From assembly GCA_963210315.1 (NCBI GenBank), contig OY723292.1:1984001-2048000 (forward strand): a DNA stretch of 64,000 nt. Reading direction: 5' to 3'. Below, piece by piece: positions 32,001 through 41,856 of this stretch. A program made the translations under genes and the position numbers. Within the stretch, counting starts at the first letter, position 1, and each line of letters begins with the position of its first letter. Source of the DNA: Rhynchopus euleeides. Lineage: Eukaryota; Euglenozoa; Diplonemea; Diplonemida; Diplonemidae. The notes under the pieces were generated by a model that saw nothing but the letters and a program-made list of their open reading frames with translations, had not been told where the DNA came from and made no database searches.

Positions 32001-32590
32001 AGGCAAAGTTCCACCAGCCGGAGGGGGACCACATGACGCTTCTCACGATCTTCAACTCGTGGCAGTCTGCGAGGTACGGCGCGCCATGGTGCATCGACAA
32101 CTTCCTGCAGGGGCCTTCGCTGAAGCGTGCGCATGAGATGCGGAAGCAGCTTGTCGGTATCCTGGAGAAGCACCGCCTGCCTGTGAAGAGCGCGGGGAAG
32201 AACTTCAACTGCATCCGCAAGGCAATTGTCAGCGGGTTCTTCTTCCACGCCGCGAAGCGCGACCCCCAGGATGGGTACCGCACCGTATCCGAGGATCAGA
32301 TTGTCTACATCCACCCTTCGTCCTCCCTGTTCCAGAAGAACCCCGAGTGGGTCATCTACCACGAGCTGGTGCTGACTACGAAGGAATACATGCGTGAGGT
32401 CATGGCAATCGAACCCCAGTGGCTCCCAGAGCTGGCCCCCAGCTTCTTCAAGGTGAACGACCCGCGCAAGCTGTCGAAGAAGAAGCTCAACGAGAAGATC
32501 GAGCCTCTGTTCAACAAGTTCGAGGCACCCGGCGACTGGAGGCTGTCCCGCGCGCTGCGGCTGGCGCAGAAGCTGAAGAAGCAGAACTGA
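29090..32590 (+). CDS. DHX8: DEAH-box splicing helicase Prp22/DHX8
   Basis: An intron-less gene of 1166 residues. Prp22/DHX8 releases spliced mRNA from the spliceosome using ATP. The order of parts matches: a helical N-terminal domain, an Arg/Asp-rich stretch (about 110-180, many RDR repeats), an S1 RNA-binding domain (about 196-285), then the helicase core. The core has GETGSGKTT (526-534), DEAH (624-627), SAT (656-658), LFLTGEEEIN, ATNIAETSVTIDG and QRSGRAGRTGPG (from 825). HA2 and OB-fold domains close the protein (SGFFFHAAKRDPQDGYRTV, VIYHELVLTTKEYMREV). The S1 domain separates Prp22 from Prp2, Prp16 and Prp43. The frame is open upstream to 28982, but 29090 is chosen because it follows an acceptor-like AG and begins the conserved N-terminal domain. 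Confidence 0.95.
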   Translation: MDVFAKLHRASINSKVCSELDNHLGANEDNKDVAMFLIDTVEEQGTLQAVKAEVGDELPDYLVESLYTLIKRMLRPAAPAQPAPPAAAPPAAPAAAAGHPPLPSGPPPAASRSSGDRDRDRDRDRRGDRDRDRRRSPSDDDRDRRRRRDGDDDRSSRRDRREDRGDRDRRDDPRGGRQVMTPEEQMERTRKCKDLDLYGVYRGTVQSVKEYGAFISLDAAMPEEWRVVVKREGLCHVSKMDVSGSDAREHVKRGQVVYVKVMAKSDQRLDLDMRECNQTTGEDMRPRKSSTRESMFEMRQREPQYQGSISGLSYNDDRPQGNEGRKQRKFATLTESEKWELLQMRKAGAFRDVADDPLFKPTTGVLEEIDEVEDVDVDIERNEQEPSFLRGMSAQGKMNVSPVKLTRGPDSALVKAAESGRKLAKERRDIKDEEYRNKNQTDSQAISKSYEDPDAPLMLAATQRQGGAAAQAGAPEEPAWKKAMGTSFGKIATSSIMEQRMSLPVYKYKNEIIAAVKENQSLVVIGETGSGKTTQITQYLLEGGLAPGNKRIGCTQPRRFAATSVSQRVADEYGCKCGEEVGYAIRFDDNTSPKTRIKYMTDGMLLRELLIDGDLKNYSVIMLDEAHERTVNTDVLFGLLKSLLPRRPDFRLIVTSATLDAEKFSGFFSNAPILQIPGRTFPVNILFATEDETDYVDQAIVTALQIHVEEPAGDILLFLTGEEEINTACERIDEYMKKLGPKLPKLLALPCHAKLPPEMQARVLEPPPPGGRKIVIATNIAETSVTIDGVYFVIDPGLSKQKRYNPKLGMDVLEVAPISQASAKQRSGRAGRTGPGMCYRLYTEHEFTQNMLEMTVPEIQRTNLESTVLMMKAMGIHDMLSFPFMDAPAKDTLVFALESLYALGALDDEGLLTKLGRLMSEFPQEPPLSKVLIVSVDFGCAEDVTTILAMVQAQNIFYRPKEKQVTADAKKAKFHQPEGDHMTLLTIFNSWQSARYGAPWCIDNFLQGPSLKRAHEMRKQLVGILEKHRLPVKSAGKNFNCIRKAIVSGFFFHAAKRDPQDGYRTVSEDQIVYIHPSSSLFQKNPEWVIYHELVLTTKEYMREVMAIEPQWLPELAPSFFKVNDPRKLSKKKLNEKIEPLFNKFEAPGDWRLSRALRLAQKLKKQN

Positions 32591-33335
32591 AAAAAGACTG
32601 GGGCTGGGGGGGCGTGGGTGCAGTGGTGGGTGGTGGTCTGGTGTGGATATGTCTTGCCGGGTTTTGCGCGGGTGGGTGGGTGGGTGGGGTAGGGCTTTGC
32701 GGGCTACTTTTCCGTTGTGACCCCCTCCTGTATTTGTGTGATTCTCTTTTATTGCTGCTGCTGTTTCGCCTCCTCAGTGAGAGGAGGCGGATATGGGTGG
32801 GGGTGGGTGGGGTGGGCTGGGGTCTACTTTTCCTTCGCTGCTCCGGCGTGAAGCGTGCCAATCCAAACAGGAGGGGCGGTGGTGGTGGTGGTTGGGTCAA
32901 GCAAGGTAGCTCTTCTGGGAAAGAGCATGGCTGCACTCTATGGCAATCCATGCCGCCGGGTCTGGTGAGAAGCAATGGCTGTTGGATAAAGAAGCCAGCC
33001 CTGAAGTCGTGAAACAGAATACAGGTTTCCGGGATTCATGTGGCGTGTGTGTGTGTGTATGTGACAGTGGAGAGATCACATCAAGAGCAGCTTCTCGGTG
33101 TCCTCCCACACTCCAGCTCTCCTTCAAAAAAAAGAGTCACGTGTGCGTGTGCGCCGATTCAGGCGCACGGTATGGTTCAAAGCCGCAGCCCTCTCCTCTG
33201 AAGAACACAACCAGCCTACCCCACCCCACACCCCACTGCCCTCAACCCTTTCATGCGACATGTGCCCTGAGCCACACGCCCCTGCCACACACCCTGCACA
33301 GGCTGGCTCAGCTGCATGGCAGCTGCTGGCACACG
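32591..33335. other. Intergenic, no gene recognised
   Basis: GT-rich then CT-rich sequence. The tract CACACACCCTGCACAG (AG at 33300-33301) lies 34 nt before the next start codon and resembles an intron acceptor. Confidence 0.6.
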
Positions 33336-34367
33336 ATGACCTGTGCTGAGACAATACGTGTCAACCTGGTGCGGGCCCTCTCCATCGCGCAGCAGGCTGT
33401 CAGTGCCGACACGGAAGGTGACCGTGTGACGGCGCTGACTCTGTATGAGGAGTGCTCCCGGCAGCTCGAGGATGTGATCCCCTTCGTCCCGCAGCAGCAC
33501 GCCGACGTGATGGCGCGCTACAGCGGGATCTACACAAAGCGGGTCGCGGAGTTGAAGGACGAGGTGACGGTGACATCCAGCCACAGCGACGACAGCTTCT
33601 GTATCCCGAAGTTCACCATCAGCTTCGTCCCCGCGCAGCTCACCGCCGCACCGCCTCCGGAAACACCAGTTCTCCTGCGGCGGCCCTTCTGGCTGATGAA
33701 AATCATCTCCAAGACAGTACAGTCAGGCGCCATGGTCACCGAGGAGTTGTACATCCCACGCGCTGTGTGGGTGCATGACGGGGCGCATCTGTCTGTGAAG
33801 GGCGTGGTAGCGAAGACGAAGTACTGCGAGCAGGTCGTGGACCTCGTGTCGTCCTACCACATGTCCTCTCAGGGGCTCGACACGGGCGACGTGACGCTGC
33901 TGTGCCACAAGCTGGACCAGCTTCTGGATGGTGTGGAGGCGGCATGGAAGCACCTCCAAAAAGATATCCCAAGGGCTGACGTCGACCACCCTGCCGACCA
34001 GGCAGACAAATCGCGTGTCGGCTCAGCCCAGCGGGCTTGGCAGGCGCTGCGTCTGCGCATGGGCGACAGCAGCGAGAACAAGAAGACGGAACCTTCCGTT
34101 GCGTACAACTCTTACCTGCCGTGGCTCGTGTCTTTGTTTGAATCGCTGCAGGCCCTCGATCCCATCGTTGCCCAATTCTGCAACGGCTCTCCAAGCGAGG
34201 CGGTGTTGCAGCGGCTGCATCGTCTGTCGGGCCACCTGTACCTCTGCCTCTGCTCCTTTGTGCTGAAGGACATGTTCACCCTCCTCTACCGCTATATGCG
34301 CCGCCTTCGGGAGTCCTTCTCCCGCCTGTACCCAAAGGACTTTCTCGAGGCGAGCAAAAACCTGTGA
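33336..34367 (+). CDS. MIT-domain protein
   Basis: 343 residues. The first 75 or so (NLVRALSIAQQAVSADTEGD, then ALTLYEECSRQLEDVIPF, YSGIYTKRVAEL) have the three-helix pattern of the MIT domain, which binds ESCRT-III tails in membrane remodelling, as in Vps4, spastin and spartin. The rest is predicted mainly helical with no domain I recognise, so this is not Vps4 or spastin: there is no AAA domain. The frame is open upstream to 32940, but that part is low in coding character. The start at 33336 follows an acceptor-like AG. Confidence 0.7.
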   Translation: MTCAETIRVNLVRALSIAQQAVSADTEGDRVTALTLYEECSRQLEDVIPFVPQQHADVMARYSGIYTKRVAELKDEVTVTSSHSDDSFCIPKFTISFVPAQLTAAPPPETPVLLRRPFWLMKIISKTVQSGAMVTEELYIPRAVWVHDGAHLSVKGVVAKTKYCEQVVDLVSSYHMSSQGLDTGDVTLLCHKLDQLLDGVEAAWKHLQKDIPRADVDHPADQADKSRVGSAQRAWQALRLRMGDSSENKKTEPSVAYNSYLPWLVSLFESLQALDPIVAQFCNGSPSEAVLQRLHRLSGHLYLCLCSFVLKDMFTLLYRYMRRLRESFSRLYPKDFLEASKNL

Positions 34368-34639
34368 TAAACACAACACCGCCCAGAAGTGGCGCCCTGC
34401 CCCCACACACAGCCCCGGCAAAGGAAAGGGCGGCGCTGGGGCAACTGGCTTTTGACTGGAAGGGGCGGGGCAGAGGCCCCTACGGCCACAACCGCTGCAG
34501 CCTTCCTCCCCACCCCCACCCCCACCCCGCCCTGCCGTGCATTGTTCAGCAGCATTCTCCGCCCTTCGCCCCAGTGTGATTTTCTTGGTGTGCTCTGGAC
34601 CCTGGACACTACACACATGCAGGCAGGGCAACAGCGATA

Positions 34640-36835
34640 ATGGAGGTGTTCCTGAAGGACAGGCTGTGTGGGGAGCAGCATCCGGTGTGCATCGAGGTGG
34701 ACACCACGCTGGCACATCTAAGGGAAGAGGCGCTCGACGTGGCGCTCAGGTCTCCCGAAGACGCGATTCCGGAGGACGTGGAGCTGGCGGTGGATGGGGA
34801 GGTGCTCGACGAGAACACTCCTCTGTGCGGTGCCGCAGGTGTGTCCGAGGGCTGCTGCATCGACGTGGCTCTGTCGGGTGCACGCTTTGTCAAGGCGCTG
34901 CAGGAGGGCGACGCGGTGCTGGATGAGCTGCCTGCCTGGGCACTGCGCCTGCGTGACGTGGCGCTTGCGATGGTACAAAGCGACGGCGATGTATTGGGCA
35001 CCCTTGACGAATCATTCCACAACGACAGATCCATCATTCTCGCAGCCGTGTGCACGAAAGGCACTGCACTGAGACATGCTTCCGAACACCTGCGTGGGGA
35101 TGAGGATATCGCGTTGGCGGCGATCGAAAACGACCCGATGGCCATGACGTCCGCTTCTGACGCACTGCGCAGCAGCAAGCCGTTTGTCCTCACTGCCGTG
35201 CAACGGTGTGGCGAGGCGCTTGAATTTGTCGACGCCGCGCTGCAGGCCGACAGGGAGGTCGTCATGACGAGTGTCCAAAGCGACGGCGATGCACTCCAAT
35301 ACGCATGTGCGTCCCTCCGCAACGATAGGGAAGTAGCGCTGGCAGCATGTGGCTGCATCCATCACGCGAGTGCTGACCTACAGGCCGACAGAGATCTTGT
35401 GCTCGGGTCCATCGGGCTGTACCTGGCCCAAGACGAGGCCAACCCCTGCATCAAAGCGTTCGGTGATGACAAGGAGATTATTTTGACGGCTGTGCGGACA
35501 GACCCTGTGAACTTCATGCAAGCGTCTGATACACTCAGAAAGGACCCGGAGTTCCAACGCGAGGCCGTGCTGTGGGACGGTGGGGTGCTGAAGCATGCAG
35601 ACCACTGCCTGCGCGGCGACCGGGACCTTGTGCTTGCAGGACTGGAGACGAACGCAAGTGCCTTTGAGTCCTCTGTGTTTTCCTTACGTAGCAACAGGGA
35701 GGTTTTGCTCGCTGCCATGCGCACCAAGCTGTGCGGACAGGACACCGCACTGAGGGCGGCACCCTATTCCCTGCGGAAGGACGAGGAGGTGGTGCTGGCA
35801 GGTGTGCTGCGGGACTCAGATGTACTCGGCGTCGCAAACGCGACACTGCGCAACAGTCGAGACTTCGTGCTGCGGTGCGTCAAGCTGAATGGATGTTCCT
35901 TGGAACATGCCTTTCATGTAGCGCGTAGCGACACGGAGGTGCAGCTTGCTGCAGTTGCACAGGATCCGAGGGCCTTAGAGTACTGCGACGACTCCATCCG
36001 CAGTAACAGAGACGTTGTCCTCACAGCTGTGCGGGAGCGAGGTGGTGTGTTGGCATACGCTTTGGGCGGCCTTTGCAGCGACCGAGAGGTCGTGCTTGAG
36101 GCTGTGTCCTCAGAGGAGTGCGCACTGGAGCATGCTGACGCCGTATTCCAAAAGGAGACGGAGATGGTCTTGGCAGCCCTTCATACAGACGGAGAAGCTC
36201 TTTCTTTCGCCGACCCCTCGTTCCGCAGCAACAGAGACTTCATGCTTGCAGCCGTACGCAGGGCTGGGTGTGCGATTCGCTATGCCAGCGCATCCCTGTG
36301 TCGCGACAAGGAGCTTCAGCTGGAGGCCATCTTGCAGGACGGGATGGCACTGCAGTACGCGGACCCTTCACTGCGAAGTGACAGGTCGATTGTTCTACAA
36401 GCGGCTCGTGCACACGGCGATGCACTGCAGTTTGCCGATCCTGTGTTCTGGCAGGACGAGGAGGTAATGATGGCAGCCGTGACGAGCTGCGGCAATGCGC
36501 TCCGCTTCGCACCCACAACCCTGCGGAACAAGCGTGAGCTGGTGCTGGCAGCTGTGCAACAGGAACGGTACGGGTTGCTTCATGCTCCCACAGCGCTCTG
36601 CTCCGACAAGGAGGTCGTGCTGGCAGCTGTGCGTGCCGACCCAGACGCCTACATCTATGCAGCTGCACCTCTGCGACGCGACAGCGATGTCGTCGATGCC
36701 GCCCTCTCTTTACTTCCCCAAGACTGCGCTACACAAGATGCGCCTGCCCGCCATGATGAGCAGGCACAAGACGTGCCTGCCCGCTCACCGCTTCACGCAT
36801 GCCCCACATCACCCCGTGTCTTCCCCGAAGGTTAA
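34640..36835 (+). CDS. DUF4116-repeat protein with a ubiquitin-like N-terminus
   Basis: 731 residues. The N-terminal 85 residues look ubiquitin-like (VFLKDRL, TTLAHLREEA, LAVDGEVLDENTPL). From about residue 95 to 715 the protein is built of more than twenty units of about 25 residues following the pattern L-R-x-D-R-E-V-V-L-A-A-V-x-x-x-G-x-A-L-x-x-A. This is the DUF4116 repeat, known from protists and giant viruses with no settled biochemical role. Cysteines are scattered through the units. It starts 17 nt after an acceptor-like AG (34621-34622) and 272 nt after the MIT gene. Function unknown. Confidence 0.8.
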   Translation: MEVFLKDRLCGEQHPVCIEVDTTLAHLREEALDVALRSPEDAIPEDVELAVDGEVLDENTPLCGAAGVSEGCCIDVALSGARFVKALQEGDAVLDELPAWALRLRDVALAMVQSDGDVLGTLDESFHNDRSIILAAVCTKGTALRHASEHLRGDEDIALAAIENDPMAMTSASDALRSSKPFVLTAVQRCGEALEFVDAALQADREVVMTSVQSDGDALQYACASLRNDREVALAACGCIHHASADLQADRDLVLGSIGLYLAQDEANPCIKAFGDDKEIILTAVRTDPVNFMQASDTLRKDPEFQREAVLWDGGVLKHADHCLRGDRDLVLAGLETNASAFESSVFSLRSNREVLLAAMRTKLCGQDTALRAAPYSLRKDEEVVLAGVLRDSDVLGVANATLRNSRDFVLRCVKLNGCSLEHAFHVARSDTEVQLAAVAQDPRALEYCDDSIRSNRDVVLTAVRERGGVLAYALGGLCSDREVVLEAVSSEECALEHADAVFQKETEMVLAALHTDGEALSFADPSFRSNRDFMLAAVRRAGCAIRYASASLCRDKELQLEAILQDGMALQYADPSLRSDRSIVLQAARAHGDALQFADPVFWQDEEVMMAAVTSCGNALRFAPTTLRNKRELVLAAVQQERYGLLHAPTALCSDKEVVLAAVRADPDAYIYAAAPLRRDSDVVDAALSLLPQDCATQDAPARHDEQAQDVPARSPLHACPTSPRVFPEG

Positions 36836-37362
36836 TCTGCTGCACAGTGCACAGCTGTGTTGTGCATGCAGGTTATTCTTTGGACACAGCAGTGTAGGGT
36901 AAGCTGTGGCGGATGCACGGCTGGGCTGCACGACTGCACACTGACGCTGCTCTACTGTTCGGCTGTTCCTTCTCTTGTCGTGATCCACTCTGCTTCGTGT
37001 TTGACACAGACGGACACTCCTAGCCTGTGCGTCTGTCGGTCTGGAGCTGCTTGGTGGGTCACAGGTGCTTCCGGCAACGGCTTCCTTTTCTGTTCGCCGA
37101 GCTCTCTCGTGTTCACATGTGATCCTCAACATCAGCGGGCTCAAGGGTGGTGGAAGCGTCAACGCATCAAAGAAGGAAGAAGGAAGCACAGTTGCTTCGC
37201 TTGTCCTGGAGAGCACAAGTGGGGCAATATTAACGAGCAGCAGGAAAAGGTTTCTTGGTTGAAAACCATGTTTCAAATATCACGCACGCGCAAAAGGGAC
37301 CCAGCGTACGTCACACAAAACAGAAGTTCATATTTTTTAATTCGGCACACTTCGATGTGGGC
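36836..37362. other. Intergenic with a core-only fold-back remnant
   Basis: No gene is seen. GGTGGAAGCGTCAACGCATC at about 37149-37168 matches the core of the fold-back family, without recognisable arms. Confidence 0.6.
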
Positions 37363-37502
37363 GGAAAGTGTCGCGTGCTTGTTCGTGCCCTTGTGCTCCT
37401 CACTCACGACACCATCATCAGCAGGAGTGTGAGTGTGGAAGCGTCAACGCAAAAATAAACCAAAGCAAAAAGTGCCGAACAAATCGCAGTGACACTTTGT
37501 TT
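37363..37502 (+). repeat. Fold-back repeat, copy C
   Basis: The left arm GGAAAGTGTCGCG and right arm CAGTGACACTTTG are complementary over most of their length. The internal stem CACTCAC (37401-37407) pairs with GTGAGTG (37429-37435) around a CCATCATCAGCAGG loop, and the core GGAAGCGTCAACGCA is at 37437-37451. It lies about 200 bp before the dehydrogenase gene. Confidence 0.8.
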
Positions 37503-37709
37503 CTGGAAGACGACTGCCCCGCCACCCCCCCTTGAATACTACAGTCTCCTCTTTACCCCCACCCCTTGAGTTACCCTTCTCAACAATCAAACCCCTGAAC
37601 CCCTCCACACCGCACTGCATTCGTGCTGAAGCCCTTCCGACCCCCTCTCTCTGTTTGACCACACCCCACACACAGATACTCACACACACACCAGCCACTC
37701 AACACTACA

Positions 37710-38747
37710 ATGCCTGTTGTCGCAAAGTTCCCTGCACGCGATGAGATCGAGCCGCTTGTGCTGAAGGTGAACGGCGACCGCTACAGGTGGACAGCCGACA
37801 AGGCTGCAGAGGGGGTGCGGCTGGAGGGCAAGACGGTGCTGGTCACCGGAGGCACGTCCGGGATCGGGATCCCCACAGTCACGGCAATGGCACGCACCGG
37901 GGCACGGGTCATCGTCACAGCGAGGAACGAAGCGAAGGGTGCTGACGTCATCGCGCAGGTGAAGGAGGCGACGGGTAGCACGGTTGAGGTGTGGGCACTG
38001 GACCTCGCGTCGCTGCGCAGCGTCGAAAGCTTCGTGTCACGTGCCAAGGACGAGGGTGTGGTGTTCTCGGTAGTCATCAACAACGCGGGCGTCATGGCCA
38101 TCCCGTTCTCCAAGACAGAGGACGGCTACGAGACGCAGGTGCAGGTGAACTACATCGCACCTGCCATTCTCTTCAAGGGCCTCCTCGATGGGAAGTCCCT
38201 CGCAGACGACGCCCGCATCGTCGTCGTGACCAGCGTCGCCGTGAAGCGCCTTACCGCCACATACTCTCTGGAGAAGCTGAACTGGGACACCGAGGCTGAC
38301 TACGAGAAGTGGACTGCTTACTGCTACGCCAAGGCCGCCGTGGTGATGCACTGCAACCTGCTGGCATCCAAGCTGAAGGAGTCGGGCAGCGCCGTGACTG
38401 TCAACTGCGTGCACCCTGGCGGGATCATCACCGGCCTGCAGTCGGATGTGACGAAGGAGGAGCAGCAGCAGCTCGGCTGGCTGGACGCCGAGGGCACGGT
38501 GCACCCCGCATTCAAGTCGGTGCAGGAGGGCGCGTCGACATCTGTGTGGGTGGCCCTGTCGGATGAGATGAAGGGGAAGTCCGGCTACTACTGCGAGAAC
38601 TGCCTCGCCACCGCAAAGGATGACTTCGGGTCGACGGAGACGCCGCTGCACGCCGCGCGCGGCTCCGCCCCCTACCTGTGGGAGGAGGCGAACTGGACAG
38701 CGCTGCTTGCTGCGGCAGAGGCGAAGGTCGGGCGGAAGCTGATGTGA
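37710..38747 (+). CDS. Short-chain dehydrogenase/reductase, retinol-dehydrogenase-like
   Basis: 345 residues, no intron. Rossmann-fold NAD(P) enzyme with VTGGTSGIG (45-53), VINNAG (122-127), Ser175 in VVVTSVAV, and the catalytic YCYAK (Tyr204, Lys208), then VHPGGIITG. A residue set TARNEAK after the second strand suggests NADP(H) preference. The size and PGGI box resemble the RDH11-14/WWOX branch that reduces retinal, lipid aldehydes or steroids; the actual substrate is unknown. The start follows a CA-rich leader with AG at 37674-37675 and 37693-37694. Confidence 0.9.
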   Translation: MPVVAKFPARDEIEPLVLKVNGDRYRWTADKAAEGVRLEGKTVLVTGGTSGIGIPTVTAMARTGARVIVTARNEAKGADVIAQVKEATGSTVEVWALDLASLRSVESFVSRAKDEGVVFSVVINNAGVMAIPFSKTEDGYETQVQVNYIAPAILFKGLLDGKSLADDARIVVVTSVAVKRLTATYSLEKLNWDTEADYEKWTAYCYAKAAVVMHCNLLASKLKESGSAVTVNCVHPGGIITGLQSDVTKEEQQQLGWLDAEGTVHPAFKSVQEGASTSVWVALSDEMKGKSGYYCENCLATAKDDFGSTETPLHAARGSAPYLWEEANWTALLAAAEAKVGRKLM

Positions 38748-39765
38748 AGCAGCACATCGGCGAGAGCGGGGGTTGGCACTCCTTACCCTCCTTGTGTTGG
38801 TAGCAGAGATATCTTATTGCACAACAACAAATCGTGACAGCGTTTGGTATGCTGCCTGCACACATGTTTGCCTGTCGGGCACCTTTTGTACAACAAACGA
38901 ACACCGCTCTTTTTTTTTGGTGGCCTTCGCTCGGCGCGCAGAAGAGGTTTGTTTTGGGTGCATCTCTCCCCTATTTATTCTGTGGAGAATGCCGCTGAAC
39001 TTGTCCGAAAACTGCCCAATCGCGAAGGCTCACTCCTCAACTCTCTCTTGTGCTTTCAGAAGCAAAACTGCACCCCGGCGGGTCGGCTGTCTTGCCTGGA
39101 ACGCTCTGTGTGTGGCACGCCGCCACAGTGCGGCACAGGAAAGACGGGCGCACCCCTCGGGATTTCTTTTCCTTGATGTGTGCCGCATGGTGCAGGCGTG
39201 GCACACCGCTCCTCCACCTATCCCCGCTGTCTAACTTATTTTTGTTGGCCGAACACAACCTGGCCATCTCCCCCTCCAGCTGTTATGGGTTCATTTGTGG
39301 CAAACGCGCCGTGTGTTGCCAGGATGTGGTGAAGGTGTGGGGGGATTCTTCATCGTCCTTCACACGGCGTCGGCTCCCGCTCAAAAATTTGCTTTTATGG
39401 CCACCAACCTTCCTCCCCAACGAAACAATACAAGCAGTGCAGCTGGCAGCTCTGTTGAGCTGTCGCGACGCTGCGCTCCAAAGCCATCGAACCAAAACAT
39501 ACAAAAATCTCGAATTCAGAGCAACGCATTCATTTGCTGAACGCGCTCTTTTTTTTTCTGCTCTGCGCAGGAACTCCTGTCACGATTTCCTCACCCCACG
39601 CCCCACTCCCCACCCTTCTGAGACCTCTTACTAGGTCTCGATCTCCTGGGCACTGGTGCAGTGTCCGAAGAACACCAACTGCCGTTGCCTCCCGCTTCTC
39701 ACTGGGTGAATGCACCCAGTTGCATTAGTTTTGCACAAAGAGCGGGGTCCAATCGGCAGCTATTT
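38748..39765. other. Intergenic, no gene recognised
   Basis: Short frames only. Nothing with coding character or clear repeat structure is seen. Confidence 0.55.
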
Positions 39766-39872
39766 GGGGGTATTCGCTACGGGGTGATCGTCAGTGCATT
39801 TTGGTGCATTTCCTGTTGAATAAGCTGAAAACTGACGAAGATTGACGAAGCATAACGACCAGCGAAGACCCC
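39766..39872. mobile_element. 107-bp inverted-repeat element, copy 1
   Basis: Ends GGGGGTATTCGCT and AGCGAAGACCCC are inverted repeats, and the interior contains GGTGCATTTCCTGTTGAAT and ACTGACGAAGATTGACGAAG. A second copy lies at 50953-51062 with ends GGGGGTCTTCGCT/AGCGAAGACCCCC and about 90 percent identity by eye. The size and ends are those of a miniature DNA element. Confidence 0.75.
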
Positions 39873-39928
39873 ATTGGTATTTTTGTTTTTGCCTCGTTAT
39901 TTTTTATTCCGCACACTTCAATGTGGGT

Positions 39929-40017
39929 GGAAAGTTTCTCGCGCTTTGTTCGTGCCCTTGTGCTCCTCACTCACGACACCATCATCAGCAGGAGTGTGAG
40001 TGTGGAAGCGTCAACGC
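39929..40017 (+). repeat. Left half of a fold-back repeat, close to copy C
   Basis: Nearly identical to 37363-37449 (shared CTCACTCACGACACCATCAT and GTGTGAGTGTGG), but it stops right after GGAAGCGTCAACGC. The matching right half is absent. The break falls exactly at the core, as at the tyrosine-recombinase element. Confidence 0.8.
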
Positions 40018-40095
40018 CACGATCCAGCGGAGGCCCACACGCAGATGGTTTCCCCTGCCCGATGGCAGAATTTCGTTGCGGGGGGGGGGGGGGGG

Positions 40096-40748
40096 CACTG
40101 CTGAGAATAAGGTTTGGGGGTCCGGGACTTGGGGCTTGGGACTTGGTTATTCTCAGTCGGACTTGGGACATGGTACGGGAGGGGGTGGCGTGAGGCGACC
40201 GGAAACCCGGTTCATTTGCATGTTTGGAGCCCGTGCAGATCGTGATGGGGTCATTTCGGCCTTGTGGCGCCTGCCATCACCCCTGAAATGATGTTGCCAG
40301 GCCGGAGGTGACTCCAGTGGTCACACTGACCGAGTCATACCCTCATGACTAGGTCACCCACCAGACCAGGACCTCGATCCTGATCAGGACAGACCCGGGG
40401 CCATGACCCAGGTCCTGACCCTACTTGCACAAGCTGGGCTCCAACCCAGGCCCTGACCTGGTCCAGGACTTTGATCATGAGTGGGTCCCACTGAGGGTTG
40501 CCCCCTTGGTCCCTGGGGTCCTGGTCGGACCCCCAGGGACCCCAAAATTGGATTTCCGAGTTAGGATTTCCGGATATTCTCCGAACTGTGGTGGGGTCAT
40601 TTTGCTCTGGGAGATGAGTTTCGTTGGTTGCAAAAAAGTTTTTCCGGCCCCACCTCAAGTGAAAAGGGGCTATTGTAAGGGTGAAGACCAGCCAAGGATT
40701 TGGAGCTCGGGACTCGGGACTTGGGACTTGGCCTTATTCTCAGCATTG
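40096..40748. mobile_element. Inverted-repeat element inserted in a G run
   Basis: The left end CACTGCTGAGAATAAGG and the reverse complement of the right end, CAATGCTGAGAATAAGG, match. Both sides are flanked directly by G runs (16 G to the left, 9 or more to the right), so an 8-bp target duplication made of G is possible, as expected for hAT elements whose ends start C-A-x-T-G. The interior has repeated GGGACTTGG words and two copies of the GTGGGGTCATTT motif, and no gene. Confidence 0.6.
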
Positions 40749-40809
40749 GGGGGGGGGGAGGAGGAGATTCAGGTTTCGGGGGTTTTTGGGTTCGGCGGGA
40801 TCACTGCAG

Positions 40810-40831
40810 CCCCCCCCCCCCCCCCCCCCCC
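40810..40831. repeat. Run of 22 C
   Basis: Longest C homopolymer in the window; it may vary in length or be misread. The remaining sequence to 41374 holds no recognised gene. Confidence 0.9.
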
Positions 40832-41373
40832 GCCTGTCTTTCGATTATTTTGAAGCAGTATGCGCTCTACGAAACGTGGTCGGGTTGTGCCCCTGTCGCA
40901 CAGGGTCCTCGCTATTGTGACGGACAGCTGTCACCATGAGGGTTCTCTTGGGGCACCAATTGCCTCCACCACCCGCCCACTTCTGGATGTTTCCGCAGGC
41001 CGCCAGCAATGACACAACAACTTTGGTCGTTGAGGCGCGATCTGCAACCCACCTTTTTTTGTTGGAGGGCACATGCAACATGCAGGAAATGCAGGTCATG
41101 AGTCGCCTTTCTTCTTTCCCAACCAGAGTGGGCGGTGTGTACGGGGGGACACAATGAAGACGGCACATGGATACGGGTTGTTCACCCGCGCACGCGCCCC
41201 CCACCCCCCCCCCCCCGCCGCCCACCCCCCAACCCAGCATGTGAACAGCTGATGACTGTACACTGTATGTTGCACCGAGTGGACTCTGATGAGACACACA
41301 AGGGATGGGTGGGGGGCGTGGGGTGGGCAAGACCCGCGCAGGGTCCCCCCACCCCCTGCTGACGCTGTACCCA

Positions 41374-41777
<404 letters not shown>

Positions 41778-41856
41778 CGCCCCAGGTGCAGTGGTGCTGA
41801 CACGACGGCTTGGCCCACCCCACCCCCGCTTTGAGGCGGGTCATCGTTGGGAGGCG

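Noticed and set aside
30785-32362. A 525-codon minus-strand frame opposite the helicase
   Set aside because: GC-rich codons leave the antisense strand open; the + strand has all helicase motifs.
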